A stretch of DNA of 64,000 nucleotides, taken from the NCBI GenBank assembly GCA_958296295.1, contig OY282460.1, forward strand, positions 992,001 to 1,056,000, in the 5' to 3' direction. Below the pieces are notes generated by a model. It made no database searches. It was not told the origin of the DNA and worked only from the letters and a program-made list of their open reading frames with translations. Every line of letters begins with the position of its first letter. The stretch's first letter is position 1. The position numbers were made by a program, and so were the translations under genes. Of this stretch, positions 17,249 to 26,269 are shown piece after piece. The stretch is from an uncultured Pseudomonadales bacterium. GTDB lineage: Bacteria > Pseudomonadota > Gammaproteobacteria > Pseudomonadales > Azotimanducaceae.

Positions 17249-18116
17249 GGGGTTCTTCCTTGGGTTGGTTGTCGGATGCCGCCTCGCTTCTGCGCGGCGG
17301 CCGGTTCTTGCCAAGCGGCAAGCGCGGATAGGGAATGAGCACGGTGCGTTCGGTGCGCGACCCGCGGCGATCGCGGCGGCGCGGCGGCGCCACGCCCACC
17401 AGCGTTGCGAGCGCCGTCACGTCCGTCGGGCCAAGCTCGAAGCGGGCGCCTCTGGGCAGCCACGGCGGCAGCGCCACCGGCCCGTAGCGCACGCGTTTGA
17501 GGCGCGTCACGGCCACGCCAACGGCGTCGAACAGGCGGCGGACTTCGCGGTTGCGGCCCTCCATGATGACCACGTGGTACCAGTGGTTCGCGCCTTTGCC
17601 GTTGTAGTAGCGGATGTCGCTCAAGCGTTCGACGGCGCCGTCCACATGGACGCCGGCTTTGAGTGTTCGCATCGCGCCGTCTTCCAACTGATCGGTCACG
17701 CGCACCGCGTACTCGCGGTCGATGCCGGTGCTCGGATGCGTCAGCTTGTGCGCCAGATCGCCGCGGTTGGTGAACAGCAACAGGCCCGTGGTCTGCAAAT
17801 CCAAGCGGCCAACGGAAATCCATCTGCCGCTCGGCAACGGCGGCAGGTCGTCGAACGCCGATGGACGGCCTTGCGGATCCCGGCGCGAGACGATGACGCC
17901 GGCGCGTTTGTTGAGCATGAGCACCCGGGTGCCGGCGGCGCGGGGCCTGGCGAGGGGGCGGCCGTCCAGGACGATGGCGTCCTCCGGTGCCACCCGGTCG
18001 CCGATGGTGGCGGTGCGACCGTTCACGCGCACTCGTCCGGCGGCGATCCAGCCTTCCATTTCGCGGCGCGAGCCGAGGCCGCGGTCCGCGAGCGCCTTCT
18101 GCAGTTTCTCGCCCAC
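17232..18116 (-). CDS. rluB: 23S rRNA pseudouridine synthase RluB-type
   Basis: A 294-aa protein with an N-terminal S4 RNA-binding domain (KLQKALADRGLGSRREMEGW) and an RsuA/RluB-type catalytic domain. The catalytic aspartate is D106 in VGRLDLQTTGLLLFT. GRNREVRRLFDAVG and RVRYGPVALP are typical of the RluB/RsuA group. In E. coli RluB modifies U2605 of 23S rRNA. It starts at GTG 18114-18116. It follows scpB, as in many gammaproteobacteria, and overlaps the acyl-CoA synthetase start. The basic C-terminal tail is like that of other RluB proteins. Confidence 0.94.
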   Translation of the reverse strand: MGEKLQKALADRGLGSRREMEGWIAAGRVRVNGRTATIGDRVAPEDAIVLDGRPLARPRAAGTRVLMLNKRAGVIVSRRDPQGRPSAFDDLPPLPSGRWISVGRLDLQTTGLLLFTNRGDLAHKLTHPSTGIDREYAVRVTDQLEDGAMRTLKAGVHVDGAVERLSDIRYYNGKGANHWYHVVIMEGRNREVRRLFDAVGVAVTRLKRVRYGPVALPPWLPRGARFELGPTDVTALATLVGVAPPRRRDRRGSRTERTVLIPYPRLPLGKNRPPRRSEAASDNQPKEEPHVERR

Positions 18117-18137
18117 GATGGGAGTTGCGGCGGCGGC

Positions 18138-18923
18138 CTAGGTTTGCGCGGCGTCGGTGCCGGGCAGCCGCACCACGTTCGATGGCGCCTCTGCGTCCAG
18201 GGCGTCCGCTTGGTTTTCTTGAGCGGCTTCGCCGGCTTCGTCCTCGTCGCTTTCGTCAAGCAGGGGCTCGATGAGCGCCTTGATCTCCTCCAGCGGTGGA
18301 AGGTCGCGCAGGGCGCGCAGGTTGAAGTAGTCCAAGAACGCCCGCGTCGTGCCGTACATGGTGGGTCGGCCAGGCGTCTCGCGCTGGCCGACGGCGCGGA
18401 TCCAGCCGCGTTCCGACAAGGTGCGCATGATGGATGCGGCAACCGAGACCCCGCGCACATCCTCCACTTCGGCGCGGGTGATGGGCTGCCGGTAGGCGAT
18501 GAGGGCCAGTGTTTCCAGCAGCGCGCGGGAGTAGCGCGGGGGCTTTTCCTCGAACAACCGGCTCACCCACGGGCCGAGTTCCCGCCGCACTTGAAAACGG
18601 TAGCCGCTGGCGACCCGGGCCAGCTCGTAGCCGTGCCCCTCGGTCTCGCGTTCGATGGCGGCCAGCGCTTCGCGCACCGCGGCGCGGGGGCTCGGCGCTT
18701 GGCCCTCGGCATCGCCCTCGGCAGCTCGGGCGTTGTCCGACGCCTCGTGCTCGGGCTCCGCGTCCGGCGGTTCTTCGTCGGCGGGGAATTGCTCGGCTTG
18801 CTCCGCCGCCGCGGCGGCAAGCTCGTCTTCGGTGAAAATCCCCACGAGGCGATCAAGGCTCACCGGCTCGTCCGCCGCCAGCAGCGCCGCCTCGACCACC
18901 CGCTTCACTTGCTCTGGCCGCAT
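18138..18923 (-). CDS. scpB: Segregation and condensation protein B
   Basis: ScpB is the kleisin-interacting winged-helix subunit of the SMC-ScpAB condensin. The 261-aa product begins MRPEQVKRVVEAALLAADEP. It contains YSRALLETLALIAYRQP and VRGVSVAASIMRTLSERGWI, the tandem winged-helix signature. An acidic insertion at residues 32-75 (rich in E, A and P) and an acidic C-terminal tail are lineage additions. It lies 8 nt downstream of scpA. Confidence 0.95.
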   Translation of the reverse strand: MRPEQVKRVVEAALLAADEPVSLDRLVGIFTEDELAAAAAEQAEQFPADEEPPDAEPEHEASDNARAAEGDAEGQAPSPRAAVREALAAIERETEGHGYELARVASGYRFQVRRELGPWVSRLFEEKPPRYSRALLETLALIAYRQPITRAEVEDVRGVSVAASIMRTLSERGWIRAVGQRETPGRPTMYGTTRAFLDYFNLRALRDLPPLEEIKALIEPLLDESDEDEAGEAAQENQADALDAEAPSNVVRLPGTDAAQT

Positions 18924-18931
18924 TGGCTTCG

Positions 18932-19795
18932 CTAGCCGTCCCGCGGCGGCTTGGCGTGCCGGGAAGCGCCGGCGGTGCGCACGTAGATCGGCGCGAACGG
19001 CTGGTTCTGAGCGAGCTCCAGCAAGGATTCGCGCACCAGTTCCATCAGCGCGAGAAACGTCACCACCACGCCGGCGCGGCCTTCGGTAACTTCGAACAGC
19101 GAAAGAAAGGGCACGAACCCGCCGGATTTGCCGACCCTGGCGAGCACCTCGGACATGCGTTCCCGCACGGAAAGGCCTTCCAGGCTGACGCTGAAGTTCT
19201 GGTGCAGGGCCGCCCGTCGCATCACCTCGGCAAAGGCGTGGACCAGCTCGCGCATGTCCACATCGGGATGGGCCCGACGTTTCACGACATCCGGCTTCGC
19301 GGCGCCGGCGGCGTGCAAATCGCGCTCCAAGCGGGGCAGGTCGTCGATCCGTTCGGCGGCCAGTTTGAACCGCTCGTACTCTTCCAGCCGGCGCACCAAC
19401 GCGGCGCGCGGATCCTCTTCGCTCTCTTCGGAGTCGGGCTGCGGCAGCAGCAGGCGGGACTTGATCTCGGCCAGCGTCGCCGCCATCAGCAGATACTCGC
19501 CGGCCAAGTCCAGCTCCAAAGTCTTCATCAGGTCGATGTAGTGCAGGTATTGCTCGGTTATCTCGGCCACTTTGATGTCGAGCATGTCCAGATTCTGGCG
19601 CCGAATGAGGTACAGCAGCAGGTCCAGCGGCCCCTCGAACGCGTCCAGGAACACGCGCAGCGCGTCCGGCGGGATGTACAGGTCCGCCGGCAGCTCGCGC
19701 AGCGTCTTGCCACCCACCACGGCCACCGGGCCGCCGTCCGGGCTCGCGCCGCCGGCGATGCGGGCCGCCGCCCGCGGCGCGGGGGGTTGCGTCAT
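18932..19795 (-). CDS. scpA: Segregation and condensation protein A (kleisin)
   Basis: ScpA is the kleisin of the SMC-ScpAB complex. The 287-aa product has the conserved FLDAFEGPLDLLLYLIRRQN, followed by AGEYLLMAATLAEIKSRLLL and the C-terminal winged helix (RAGVVVTFLALMELVRESLL, then APIYVR). ATG 19793-19795 overlaps the trpS stop (ATGA). The open frame extends far into trpS but that part is a shadow. Operon order trpS-scpA-scpB-rluB is conserved in gammaproteobacteria. Confidence 0.95.
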   Translation of the reverse strand: MTQPPAPRAAARIAGGASPDGGPVAVVGGKTLRELPADLYIPPDALRVFLDAFEGPLDLLLYLIRRQNLDMLDIKVAEITEQYLHYIDLMKTLELDLAGEYLLMAATLAEIKSRLLLPQPDSEESEEDPRAALVRRLEEYERFKLAAERIDDLPRLERDLHAAGAAKPDVVKRRAHPDVDMRELVHAFAEVMRRAALHQNFSVSLEGLSVRERMSEVLARVGKSGGFVPFLSLFEVTEGRAGVVVTFLALMELVRESLLELAQNQPFAPIYVRTAGASRHAKPPRDG

Positions 19796-21006
19796 CGGCG
19801 GCCCAGGCCCACCGCGGAGCGCACTTCGTCCAACGTGTCGCGGGCCTCGTCGCGGGCCTTTTCGGAGCCTTCCAGCAGGATGGCGCGCACGAGTTCGGGA
19901 TTGTTCTCGAATTGTTCGGCGCGGTCGATGATGGGCGCCTGCTCCTCGTTGATGGCGTCGATCAGCGGCCCCTTGCAATCCACGCAGCCGATGCCGGCGC
20001 TGCGGCAACCCGCCGCCGCCCAAGACTTCACATCGTCGCCCGAGTAGATCTCGTGCAGCGCGAACACGGGACACTTCGTCGGCTCTCCCGGGTCCGTGCG
20101 GCGTTTGCGGGCCGGATCCGTCTGCATCGTGCGCACCAGCTGCCGCACCACTTCCGGCCGTTCGCGCAGGCGGATGGTGTTGTGGTAGGACTTGGACATT
20201 TTGCGCCCGTCCACGCCTGGCACCGCTGCGGCGCTGGTCAGCAGCTCTTTGGGTTCCGGGAGGATGATCCGCCCGCCGCCTTCGACGTAGCCGAACAAGC
20301 GTTCGCGGTCGCCGATGGAGAGGTTCTGGTTCTCGCCGAGCAGCGCTTGCGCCCGGGCCAGCGCTTCCTCGTCGCCTCGTTCCAGGAAATCCCGCCGCGC
20401 CTTTTGGTACAGTCGCGCGGCCTTCTTGCCGAGCTTCTTCACGGCCTGCTCGGCGTGCTGCTCGAATTGCGGTTCGCTGCCGAAGATGTGGTTGAAACGA
20501 CGGGCGATCTCGCGGGCCAGCTCCAGATGCGCCACTTGATCGCCGCCCACCGGCACCTTGCCGGCGCGGTACACGAGGATGTCCGCGGCTTGCAGCACCG
20601 GGTAGCCGAGAAAGCCGAGGGTGCTGAGATCCTTGTCCGCGAGATTGGCTTGCTGATCCTTGTAGCTCGGCACGCGGAGCAGCCAGCCGACCGGCGTCAC
20701 CATAGACAGCAACAGGTGCAGTTCGGCGTGTTCCGGCACGCGGCTTTGCACGAACAGCGTGGCGACGGACGGGTTGAGGCCCACCGCCAGCCAATCCACC
20801 ACCATGTCCAGCGTGAACTGATCAAGGTCCAGCTTGCTTTGATAGTGCGTCGTGAGCGCGTGGAAATCCGCCACGAAGAAGAAGCACTCGTATTCGTGCT
20901 GCAGGCGCACCCAGTTCTTCAGCGCCCCGTGGTAGTGGCCAAGATGCATCCGGCCGGTGGGCCGCATGCCCGACAGCACTCGCTGATCGGAGTCGATACT
21001 GCTCAC
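19792..21006 (-). CDS. trpS: Tryptophanyl-tRNA synthetase
   Basis: A class I aminoacyl-tRNA synthetase charging tRNA-Trp. The 404-aa product has the HIGH-like motif GRMHLGHYHGAL near the N-terminus and the KMSKS loop in GRKMSKSYHNTI. It also has VPVGGDQVAHLELAREIARR and PVLQAADILVYRAG. It is longer than the approximately 335-aa E. coli enzyme because of an insertion after the dimer region (QKARRDFLERGDEEALAR). It is first in the scpA-scpB-rluB transcript. Confidence 0.96.
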   Translation of the reverse strand: MSSIDSDQRVLSGMRPTGRMHLGHYHGALKNWVRLQHEYECFFFVADFHALTTHYQSKLDLDQFTLDMVVDWLAVGLNPSVATLFVQSRVPEHAELHLLLSMVTPVGWLLRVPSYKDQQANLADKDLSTLGFLGYPVLQAADILVYRAGKVPVGGDQVAHLELAREIARRFNHIFGSEPQFEQHAEQAVKKLGKKAARLYQKARRDFLERGDEEALARAQALLGENQNLSIGDRERLFGYVEGGGRIILPEPKELLTSAAAVPGVDGRKMSKSYHNTIRLRERPEVVRQLVRTMQTDPARKRRTDPGEPTKCPVFALHEIYSGDDVKSWAAAGCRSAGIGCVDCKGPLIDAINEEQAPIIDRAEQFENNPELVRAILLEGSEKARDEARDTLDEVRSAVGLGRR

Positions 21007-21138
21007 CTCTCGGCTTGCTGGCTGCTAACGCGCCGATTATAGCCTTGCGCGCGCCGCGGCGAACCGCGCCGATGGTGGCCGGTCGGCGATGGGTTGGCAG
21101 GCGGCCGGCCACACATTGAAGCCCTCTCGCCACGGCGC

Positions 21139-22371
21139 ATGATGGCGTTCGAGCCTTCAGAGACGACCACGCCACTTCGACGAACCGCCCGCGGCCCGCC
21201 ATACCACTTCGCCGGCCGCGGCGAAGAGTTGGCCGAGTTGGGCCATCGGCTCGCCGTGGTCAAGGACACCGGGGACGCGAGCGACGGACTGGCTCTGATC
21301 ACGGGGGTTCCGGGTGCGGGCAAGACCACCTTGGCCCGAAGGTTCGCGAAATCCAACGCCGAAACGAGCGGTGTCTCGATGATCGAAGGCGGGGTTTCGC
21401 GGCTCAACGACCCTCTCAACCTGTTCCTGGCCATGGGCGCCGCCATCGGCGAGAGCGAGAGGTTCAAGAAAGTCGACGATGTCGACTCCCGGTTGAAGTC
21501 GGGCGCTGTGGGCGTTGGCGTCGCGAGAGGCACCGCGGAATACGGGCATGTCCGCACGACGCTCGGTTTCGAGGCTTTGCTGCAAGTCTCGGCGGAACAG
21601 GGGTGTGGAAAGGCAAGGCGCTGGTCGTCGTGATCGACGAGTTGCAGCGGTTGAAAGAGCATCAGGCCGATCTGTTGGCCGATCCGCACCAGGGACTGCA
21701 TCAGTGCCCCCATCCTCGTGGTGGGGGCGGGGTTGCAAAACACGCGGGCCGTCCTGTCGAGCCTCGGCATATCGCGGGTCGCCGATGGGATCGAGCTCGG
21801 CCCGTTGCACAGGGACGCCACACGCGAGGTGTTCTCCGAGTCCCTGATCGACTTTGAGCGCGAGGCCCCGCCGCATGTGGTCGAGCGTCTCGCCGAGGCG
21901 TCCTACGATTTCCCGCAGCACATCCATTGCTACCTGACCGCGGCCTTGGACGCGATCGACGACAGCGCGGGATGGCGTGATCCAGATGTGTTGGCCGAGG
22001 TGTTGAAGGAGGGCGACGGGCTGCGGGCCAAACATTACAACGACCGCTTGCGCGCCATGATGGAAGGTCACGAGCGGATGCTCCCGTTGGTCGCCGAAAT
22101 GCGCGATCGCGACGTTCTCACCATGAGGAAGTCCGTCGCCGCAGCCGCCATCGAGACGAAAGGCGGGGACGGTTGGAAAACCGTGGCGGACGCCGTCAAG
22201 CACGGTGTTTTGACAGAGGGCGTCGAGGGGCGGGTCGGTTTCGGCATCCCGTTTTTCCACAACCACATGATGATGCTGCTCGACACGTACGAGCGCGAAC
22301 TCCCGGTTCGACAAAAGCCCTCGAACGATTCAATCGACAGGCCAGTGACGGCTTGGGGAGGCTCTGCCTAA
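21139..22371 (+). pseudogene. AAA/ORC-like ATPase broken by two single-base shifts
   Basis: The plus-strand reading starts at ATG 21139. It encodes FAGRGEELAELGHRLAV and the Walker A GVPGAGKTTLARRFA. It ends prematurely because a G run at 21600-21603 appears one base short (protein expected to go on as KALVVVIDELQRLKEHQADL, holding Walker B). A C run at 21707-21711 with one extra base restores the first frame (VGAGLQNTRAVLSSLG onward to 22371). The intact form would be about 410 aa, an ATPase of the AAA/ORC/STAND type. It sits opposite and between yciO and trpS, genes that are often adjacent, so it looks inserted. Real decay or assembly error cannot be separated by eye. Confidence 0.7.
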
Positions 22372-22420
22372 GAGACCTCAGGGCGACCCTAGGGCGATTG
22401 CTGTTCGAGCGGCGGCCTGC

Positions 22421-23029
22421 TCACAGTGCGCCAACCCCTTGGCGCAGGACGGTCATTTCGCCGTTGGTGAGATCCACCACGGTGGTCGGGCGCAATCCGC
22501 CGGCGCCGCTATTGACGATGACGTCCACGGCATGCTGGAAATCCGCCCGCCGTTCTGCCACGTCGGTGACCGGCAGTTCTTCTTCCGGGAGCAGCAGCGT
22601 GGTGGAGAGCAACGGCTCGCCGATGGCGGTCAAGAGGGCTTGCGTCACCGGATGATCCGGCACGCGCAAACCGATGGTGCGCCGGTGCCGATGCACCAGC
22701 CGGCGCGGCGCCTCGCGGCTGCCGCGAAGCACGAACGTGTACGGGCCGGGAAGATAGTGCTTGATGATCCGGTAGGTGGTGTTGTCCACCCGAGCGTAGG
22801 TGGCCAGTTCCGAGAGGTCCCGGCATACCAGCGCCAGCAGGTGGTCGCGCGGCAGGCGGCGGAGGTTCCGCACCCGGTCCACGGCGCTCTTGTCCGCCAG
22901 CCGGCAGCCGAGCGCGTAGGTGGAGTCCGTCGGATAGACGATGACGCCGCCGTCGCGCACGATCGCGGCAGCGCGTTCCACCCGCCGTCCTTGCGGATGG
23001 GTGGGGTGGATTTGCAAGTATTCGCTCAC
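22421..23029 (-). CDS. yciO: YciO/YrdC/Sua5 family protein, YciO-type
   Basis: A 202-aa protein of the YrdC/Sua5 fold, close to E. coli YciO in length and motifs: YLQIHPTHPQGRRVERAAAI, GGVIVYPTDSTYALGCRLAD, RDLSELATYARVDN, LPGPYTFVLRGS and TIGLRVPDHPVTQALL. YrdC relatives make threonylcarbamoyl-AMP for tRNA t6A; the activity of YciO-type members is less certain. GTG 23027-23029 is chosen because homology begins there. The frame extends further upstream without similarity. Confidence 0.9.
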   Translation of the reverse strand: MSEYLQIHPTHPQGRRVERAAAIVRDGGVIVYPTDSTYALGCRLADKSAVDRVRNLRRLPRDHLLALVCRDLSELATYARVDNTTYRIIKHYLPGPYTFVLRGSREAPRRLVHRHRRTIGLRVPDHPVTQALLTAIGEPLLSTTLLLPEEELPVTDVAERRADFQHAVDVIVNSGAGGLRPTTVVDLTNGEMTVLRQGVGAL

Positions 23030-23105
23030 CGCCGCGCCGTTCCCGCCTCCCGGCGTTCCCGCTCGGCCGCGCGCCGCCCGGCCCCATGAACTTGCCGGCT
23101 GGCGT

Positions 23106-24674
23106 TCACGACGATTCGACTGCCGCGATGGGCGGGGCTTCCGGTTGCGCCGGCTCGCTAGTCGATAGCTCGGCTTCGGAACTGGCGCTGGCCGGAACTC
23201 CCAGCTTGCCGGCCATTTCCGCGCCGATCCAGATCTGCGGCTCCGAGGGCGTGAGTTCCTCGCGCCCCTCGCGCGCCACGACGATGTCCCGCGCGTTCTC
23301 GAACGCCGTGACGAAATCGGCACCGGCAAGGCTGTCGCGGTAGAACGCTTCGCCGAAATAGGTGTACTCGCGCCCGTGTTCGCAGCCGAACGACGTTCGA
23401 TCGGCGCGCGACGCCGTGATCACCATCGTGCGCGGCGATTTGAGCGGCTCTATGTAGCCGCCGGAATAGCACGCGGCCACCACCACGACGCGCCACGGCA
23501 GCGCGGCGCCGTCGATTATCCTGCCGAGCTCGGCGGCCGAGAGATCGTGCAAGCGCAGGTTGGCGAAATCCACGGTGAACTTGTGATCGCTGCTGCCGTG
23601 GGACGTCATGTGCAGAAACAAGATGTCTTCCGGCCCCATTTTGTCCGCGACGCCGCGCAACACCGCGGCCAGATTGTGGCCGTTGGCGAACGGCAGCTCT
23701 TTCACCGTCTCGCGGCTGTTCACCAGCAGCACGCTGCGGTCGCCGGCGTCGAACTGCTCGCGGAACAGCGCCGCCACATGGCGCGTTTCGTTCTCGAACA
23801 CGTTCTGATCGTCGTAGGACGCGAAACCCACGAAGTAGATCTCCTCCTCGTCTGGCGCCGACGGGCGCACCGCCTCCACCGCTTGGCGCACCAGCCGCTC
23901 TTGGCGCACGTAGGTGCGTTCGATGTCGAGCGATGGCGCCCGGGCGCGGTCCGGGGGAGCGCGAAACAGCGAAATGCCGGGCAAGGCGGCGACCAGTCCC
24001 CATGCCATCGTTCCCGCGGCCAGAGCCGCAAGCAAACGGCGCGGCGCGGACAGCGCCAATTCGCGCCAGACGATGCGCGCCAACACCACGAAGCAGACTG
24101 CGCCGAAAGCCGTGGCGGCCACGGCGTGCGCTTCGCCGAGCAAAGGCGCGATGACGGCGGCGACGATCTCCAGCGCCATCAGGCCCGAGAGCAGCGCCGC
24201 CAGCCGATCCACTCGACCGGCAACCACCGCGATCAGGAACAACGCCGCCACCTCGACGAAGAGGCGCGTGGCGAGCACGTGCAAGCCCCAGACGTTGAAT
24301 ACGGGATCCCGCGTCGTGCGCCCGGCGGCATCGGCGAAGTCGGCGAGCGCTGACAAAGCCAGCACGAACACCAGCGCCAAAGCGACGGCCCGGACGTCCT
24401 CCCTGAATCGCCGTCGCTCGGGCTGGCCGGGGGTGCCGACTTCACCGCCGGCCTTGTGGCGCCTCGGCGCCCAGGGCAAGAACAGCCACAACGCGAGGCC
24501 CACGTCGTGTACGAGATTGCGCAGCACCAGCGGATGCCGCTCGCGTGCGGCATCGACCACACCGGAGCTTTGCGGCGCAGCCCCTAGAACGCCGCTTCCG
24601 TCGTCGCCGCGATCCTCCCAAGCAGAGCCGCCCAAGAGTTGCGCCGCACCGCCAATGCGCCCGCCGACGCCCAT
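23106..24674 (-). CDS. Membrane-anchored C13-family (legumain-like) peptidase
   Basis: A 522-aa protein. The N-terminal half has about six hydrophobic helices (VRAVALALVFVLALSALADF, ATRLFVEVAALFLIAVVAG, LLSGLMALEIVAAVIAPLL, AVAATAFGAVCFVVLARIV). The C-terminal half is a caspase-like C13 domain with the catalytic His in FLHMTSHGSSDH (about residue 358) and Cys in VVVAACYSGGY (about 402). VGFASYDDQNVFENE is typical of the proteobacterial C13 group. ATG 24672-24674 leaves 17 nt after the TauD stop. Substrates unknown. It may be co-transcribed with the dioxygenase upstream. Confidence 0.9.
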   Translation of the reverse strand: MGVGGRIGGAAQLLGGSAWEDRGDDGSGVLGAAPQSSGVVDAARERHPLVLRNLVHDVGLALWLFLPWAPRRHKAGGEVGTPGQPERRRFREDVRAVALALVFVLALSALADFADAAGRTTRDPVFNVWGLHVLATRLFVEVAALFLIAVVAGRVDRLAALLSGLMALEIVAAVIAPLLGEAHAVAATAFGAVCFVVLARIVWRELALSAPRRLLAALAAGTMAWGLVAALPGISLFRAPPDRARAPSLDIERTYVRQERLVRQAVEAVRPSAPDEEEIYFVGFASYDDQNVFENETRHVAALFREQFDAGDRSVLLVNSRETVKELPFANGHNLAAVLRGVADKMGPEDILFLHMTSHGSSDHKFTVDFANLRLHDLSAAELGRIIDGAALPWRVVVVAACYSGGYIEPLKSPRTMVITASRADRTSFGCEHGREYTYFGEAFYRDSLAGADFVTAFENARDIVVAREGREELTPSEPQIWIGAEMAGKLGVPASASSEAELSTSEPAQPEAPPIAAVESS

Positions 24675-24691
24675 ACTCCGCTGCCGGCTGG

Positions 24692-25522
24692 CTAGCGCGG
24701 CACGCCGCCTTGCACCACGATGCGGTGCATGATGCGGGGTTCCTCGTAGTCGGCGATGGCGTAGTGCATCACCGAGCGGTTGTCCCACAGCACCAGATCG
24801 TGCAGCTGCCAATGATGCCGATAGACGAACTCCGGGCGTGTCGCGTGGGAGAACAGCCGGTACAACAGGGCCTCGCTCTCGTCTGGCGGCATTCCAATGA
24901 TGTGCTTGGTGAAATTGCCGTTCACATAGAGCGCCTTGCGGCCGCTCTCCTCGTGCGTGCGCACCACCGGGTGGACCGAATCCTCCACCTCGGGCCCGAA
25001 CACCTTGCCCGTGTGGAACGCGTTCAGCGTGCCGATGCGGGCGCGGGTCTCTTCGTCCAGCGTGTCGTAGGCGAGGTGCTGGTTGGCGAAAGCCGTGTCG
25101 CCGCCGGACTTCGGCAGGCGTTGGGCGTGCAGCCCGGTGATGATGGGCGGCGTGGCGTGCCAAGTCATGTCCGAGTGCCAGCCGCCGCCGAAGGGGTGGA
25201 CGCCGGGAAAGAACTTGAACATGCGCTCTTTGCCGCCGATCCACTGCACGAAATCCGTCTCGCGATGGCGCGTGGCCGGGTGCGTCAACAGATCGCCCCA
25301 GCGCCGCCCGAACCGCTCCAGCTCCAGCGCGGAAAGACGTTGTTCCGGCAGCACCAACAGGTGATGCGCCAGCAGCAGCTCGCGCAGCTCGGCGATGGTG
25401 TCGTCGTCGCCGTCTCGAGCCAAGTCCACGCCTTCAACCCGCGCGCCGAGGGCGACACCGGCTTCGCGCACCGCTAAGCCAACCTCGCCGTCCAAGGACA
25501 TGTCCAACGCGTTTTCCGCCAT
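24692..25522 (-). CDS. TauD/TfdA-family 2-oxoglutarate-dependent dioxygenase
   Basis: A 276-aa Fe(II)/2-oxoglutarate oxygenase. The HxD iron motif is GGWHSDMTWH (about H116 and D118), the distal histidine is in RIMHRIVVQG (about H266), and the 2-oxoglutarate-binding arginine is the C-terminal R276. Members hydroxylate taurine, 2,4-D, sulfate esters and other compounds; the substrate here is unknown. ATG 25520-25522 is favoured by GGAG just upstream, and two further ATGs lie at 25537 and 25555. It is divergently arranged with the Lrp/AsnC-type gene, which might regulate it. Confidence 0.93.
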   Translation of the reverse strand: MAENALDMSLDGEVGLAVREAGVALGARVEGVDLARDGDDDTIAELRELLLAHHLLVLPEQRLSALELERFGRRWGDLLTHPATRHRETDFVQWIGGKERMFKFFPGVHPFGGGWHSDMTWHATPPIITGLHAQRLPKSGGDTAFANQHLAYDTLDEETRARIGTLNAFHTGKVFGPEVEDSVHPVVRTHEESGRKALYVNGNFTKHIIGMPPDESEALLYRLFSHATRPEFVYRHHWQLHDLVLWDNRSVMHYAIADYEEPRIMHRIVVQGGVPR

Positions 25523-25721
25523 AGTTTTCTCCACCATGCTTAAGAACGGCACCATAGTGCTAGCTCGCCATCGTTCGGTCAAGCGAAAGGTCGCCCTGCT
25601 GTCCTGCCTCCGACGCCCACCGTGGCTGGTGCAGTGAGTGTGGTGACCTAGGTGGTAGCGAGTTGGTGTATGGTGCCTCGTGCAACGCGACAAGGAGCCT
25701 TCGCCCTTCCGGGATTGATCC

Positions 25722-26202
25722 GTGCGCAAGGAACTACTACGGCAAGTGGACGCGACGGACCGTCGCATTTCTGCACGAGCTTCAGTTCGATGGCCGGTTG
25801 TCGAACAAAGAGCTTGCCGAGAGGACCCACGCCTCCGAATCCGCCTGTTTGCGACACCGCCACCGGCTGGAGGCCACGGGGCTGATAGCAGGCTACATCG
25901 CCGTTGTCGATCAGGCGCTCGCCGGCTACCCGGAAACCGTGTTCGTCGAGGTGTCCTTGCGTTCGCAAAACGCGGTTGATCTCGCCGCCTTCGAGAAAGC
26001 GCTGCGCGACATCCCGGAAGTGATGGAATGCTACTTGTTGAGTGGCGACGCGGATTATCTTCTCCGGGTGGTCTGTGTTGAGGCCAGCCATTTCGACCGC
26101 GTCCGGGAACGCTTGGCCAAACTCCCCGAAATTGCCCGAATGCACTCCTATTTCGCCCTGCGCCAAGTGGTCAAGAAAACCGAGCTGCCGCTGCGGGTAT
26201 AA
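25722..26202 (+). pseudogene. Lrp/AsnC-family regulator with a frameshift in the HTH
   Basis: The natural start is GTG 25722 (VRKELLRQVDATDRRI). One extra T in a TTT run at 25768-25770 moves the reading out of frame. The continuation (FLHELQFDGRLSNKELAERT, then ASESACLRHRHRLEATGLIA) lies in another frame and runs to 26202. It covers the rest of the HTH and an intact RAM ligand-binding domain (VFVEVSLRSQNAVDLAAFEK, VMECYLLSGDADYLLRVV). The repaired product would be about 160 aa, normal for Lrp-type regulators. It may be a pseudogene or a sequence error. Confidence 0.8.
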
Positions 26203-26269
26203 GGCGCGCTCGGTGTAAGCCATCGCCACCATGCGCGGTCGGCGAGCGGCTAGGCGGCACTGCCGCCAA

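Noticed and set aside
15347..17338. 663-codon plus-strand open frame
   Set aside because: Antisense shadow of the NDP-forming acyl-CoA synthetase, whose minus-strand motifs are unmistakable.
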